Positions 62,549 through 64,000 of a stretch of 64,000 nucleotides of DNA are shown here, piece by piece (within the stretch, counting starts at the first letter, position 1; every line of letters starts with the position of its first letter). Made by a program: the position numbers and the translations under genes. The stretch spans positions 2,480,001 through 2,544,000 of the forward strand of contig NZ_BMFT01000001.1 of the NCBI RefSeq assembly GCF_014639155.1, written 5' to 3'. The DNA is from Paenibacillus segetis (GTDB taxonomy: Bacteria > Bacillota > Bacilli > Paenibacillales > Paenibacillaceae). The notes beneath the pieces are model-generated. The model was not told the origin of the DNA, did no database searches, and saw nothing but the letters and a program-made list of their open reading frames with translations.

Positions 62549-63034
62549 TTATCGATTCGGCAGTGTAAACACTTCCGATAGCGGTTCTCCGCTATTAAAA
62601 TCGTAGAAACGATAATAGTGATGCGCCTTCTCTTTATAGAAAAGTTGCCACACTAATTTAGTGTCGTAAATACCCGGAACTAATCTAACAATATCGATGG
62701 TAGGGAAGCGTTCATGAATTATCTTAGTGATCTGAGCCTCTGTAGTTCCCTCAGAGACTGGTGACACGCGTGCTTCTTTCCCTTCTTGCAGCCAGACCAT
62801 TACATCCTGTCCAGATTCGTCTTTACCCTTGACGACCCAGCACACTTCATCCCAAACCGATTTCCATATTTTATCTACATCTTTTATACCGGTTTCCTGC
62901 TCTGCTCGCACAACTGCAGCCTTCTCACCATTCCATAAATCCTGCTGGATAAAAATGTAGAAGCGATGAAGCCCAAAGAGCACGAGCAGCAGGGTCAGGA
63001 CAGAGAGCAGTATCCATTTGGTTCTCTTCTTCAC
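62549..63034 (-). CDS. ypmB: YpmB-like (DUF5590/PepSY-like) membrane protein
   Basis: A 161-residue protein with an N-terminal membrane helix (about 7-28) and an external region with two short PepSY-like units (GEKAAVVRAEQETGIKDVDKIW and TEAQITKIIHERFPTIDIVRLVPG). It resembles YpmB of B. subtilis, which lies just before aspB-asnS-dnaD; here asnS and dnaD follow 5-7 kb away on the same strand, with ackA, the dehydrogenase and the protease pair in between. Role unknown. Confidence 0.8.
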   Translation of the reverse strand: MKKRTKWILLSVLTLLLVLFGLHRFYIFIQQDLWNGEKAAVVRAEQETGIKDVDKIWKSVWDEVCWVVKGKDESGQDVMVWLQEGKEARVSPVSEGTTEAQITKIIHERFPTIDIVRLVPGIYDTKLVWQLFYKEKAHHYYRFYDFNSGEPLSEVFTLPNR

Positions 63035-63082
63035 CCTTCTCTTCCTCTCCCCGTTTCAGACTTATGAAGCCTCAGTATCCAC

Positions 63083-64000
63083 TTAACGAGACAAAAGCCC
63101 TTCAAAAGCTGCCTGTGCTTCATAACGTACTTTCTCTTCGTCAATGGTCAGTGCTGCCCCATGTTTAATGACTTGCTGTCCATTTACCCACACGTGCTCA
63201 ACATCTTTTGCCCCTGCTGAATACACTGCATGCGAAATGAAATCGGTTCTTGGTAGAAAATGAGCCTGCTCCGTATTAAGAGCTATAAAATCAGCTTTCA
63301 TTCCCTGTACCAATTTTCCCGTATCGTTAAGAAAAACTGATTTAGCGCCATATTCTGTACCTAGCTTTAATGCTTCCAAAGCAGGAATCGCGGTCGGATC
63401 ACCAGATACCCCTTTATGAATCAACGCGGCTAAACGGATCTCCTCAAACATGTCGAGGTTATTATTGCTGGCTGCACCATCTGTACCTAGTGAGACAGTA
63501 ACTCCTGCTTTGAGCAATTCAGGTACCCTAGCGATCCCGCTAGCAAGCTTCAGGTTACTACCAGGATTATGAGATACCCCTACCTGGTGAGCACTTAAAA
63601 TTTCAATTTCTTCATCCGTCAAATGAACGCCATGCGCAACAAGTGATGGGCGTGAGAACATCCCCATATTAAGCAAATGCTGAACTGGACGTACACCAAA
63701 ATCTATTACGTTCTGCTCAACTTCAGCCTTAGTCTCCGACATATGAGTATGTATCGGCAAATTTAAGTCATGAGAAGCCTGTACAAACTTTTCGAAGAAA
63801 TTAGGAGGACAAGTATACGGCGAATGCGGTGAGATCATAGTTGTGATTCGTCCGTCAGCTTTGCCGTGCCAGTCTTTCGCAAAACTCACAGCTTCTGCTA
63901 GCTTTTGACGTTGCACATCCTCTGGGCACAGCCCAATTGCTCCGCGCATCAGAACGGCACGAATACCTGACTCTTCCACTACTTTAGCTACTTGGTCCAT
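63083..64000 (-). CDS. mtaD: Amidohydrolase, methylthioadenosine/S-adenosylhomocysteine deaminase type, 5' end outside window
   Basis: C-terminal 305 residues of an ATZ/TRZ-like amidohydrolase; the start lies beyond the right edge, so the first Met at 64000 is internal. Metal and active-site residues are visible: the second His pair is upstream, then PIHTHMSETKAEVEQN, SLVAHGVHLTDEE, VSHNPGSNLKLASGIA and SLGTDGAASNNNLDMFEEIR. This set is that of MtaD-type deaminases acting on adenosine-containing thioethers. Chlorohydrolase or other cytosine-deaminase-like functions are possible. Confidence 0.87.
   Translation of the reverse strand: MDQVAKVVEESGIRAVLMRGAIGLCPEDVQRQKLAEAVSFAKDWHGKADGRITTMISPHSPYTCPPNFFEKFVQASHDLNLPIHTHMSETKAEVEQNVIDFGVRPVQHLLNMGMFSRPSLVAHGVHLTDEEIEILSAHQVGVSHNPGSNLKLASGIARVPELLKAGVTVSLGTDGAASNNNLDMFEEIRLAALIHKGVSGDPTAIPALEALKLGTEYGAKSVFLNDTGKLVQGMKADFIALNTEQAHFLPRTDFISHAVYSAGAKDVEHVWVNGQQVIKHGAALTIDEEKVRYEAQAAFEGLLSR

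Overview
The window looks like a chromosomal segment of a low-GC, spore-forming Firmicute close to Paenibacillus. The signs are ParC/ParE of Gram-positive type, a two-headed DynA dynamin, SLH surface protein, GerMN lipoproteins, a proline T-box, AGGAGG-type ribosome sites with frequent TTG/GTG starts, and a YpmB/AsnS/DnaD neighbourhood as in Bacillus. No prophage, CRISPR array or transposase gene is visible. The genus is an inference from gene content.

Layout. 1-4.0 kb: parC (cut by the left edge) and parE. 4.1-6.9 kb: SGNH hydrolase plus ABC ATPase and permease. 7.0-7.9 kb: tRNA-Lys(CTT) and a secreted CAP protein. 7.9-11.7 kb: galactose-type ABC importer mglBAC with a cre-like site. 11.9-13.4 kb: an ECF sigma factor and its DUF4367 membrane partner. 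13.6-18.6 kb: a polysaccharide operon (GMP/PMI enzyme, MshEN-glycosyltransferase fusion, GT-C membrane protein), preceded by a 170-bp tandem structured repeat. 19.3-23.8 kb: a sugar-binding lipoprotein, YesM-type kinase and YesN-type regulator. 24-31.4 kb: papain-like protein, acetyltransferase, purT, DynA, a small unknown protein and nth. 31.5-38.7 kb: SLH protein behind two copies of an amidase + GerMN-lipoprotein module, each with an ECF-like promoter motif. 38.9-45.2 kb: ArsB-type transporter, a small orphan, leuCD, a Gfo/Idh/MocA oxidoreductase and signal peptidase I. 45.3-52.2 kb: LysR regulator, omega-amidase-like protein, and T-box-proBAC-mtnX-mtnB. 52.2-54.4 kb: a second ECF sigma, its putative anti-sigma and a triple-TM2-repeat membrane protein. 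54.5-64 kb: a MITE-like inverted repeat, RimK-like ligase, dnaD, asnS, ackA, a divergent hydroxyacyl-CoA dehydrogenase, a short FtsH-like protease with an anchored partner, ypmB and an amidohydrolase cut by the right edge.

How it works together. The three-component sugar sensor sits upstream of the mgl importer on the same strand and may control it. The GDP-mannose enzyme, the putatively c-di-GMP-gated synthase and the GT-C protein look like one exopolysaccharide pathway. The amidase/GerMN modules and SLH protein form a cell-envelope cluster that may be under ECF sigma control. The proline T-box appears to drive not only proBAC but also two methionine-salvage genes. The most interesting leads are the MshEN-GT2 operon and its repeat leader, the hydroxyacyl-CoA dehydrogenase homologue lacking conserved active-site residues, the paired ECF-like promoters, the short FtsH-like protease pair and the 156-bp MITE-like element.
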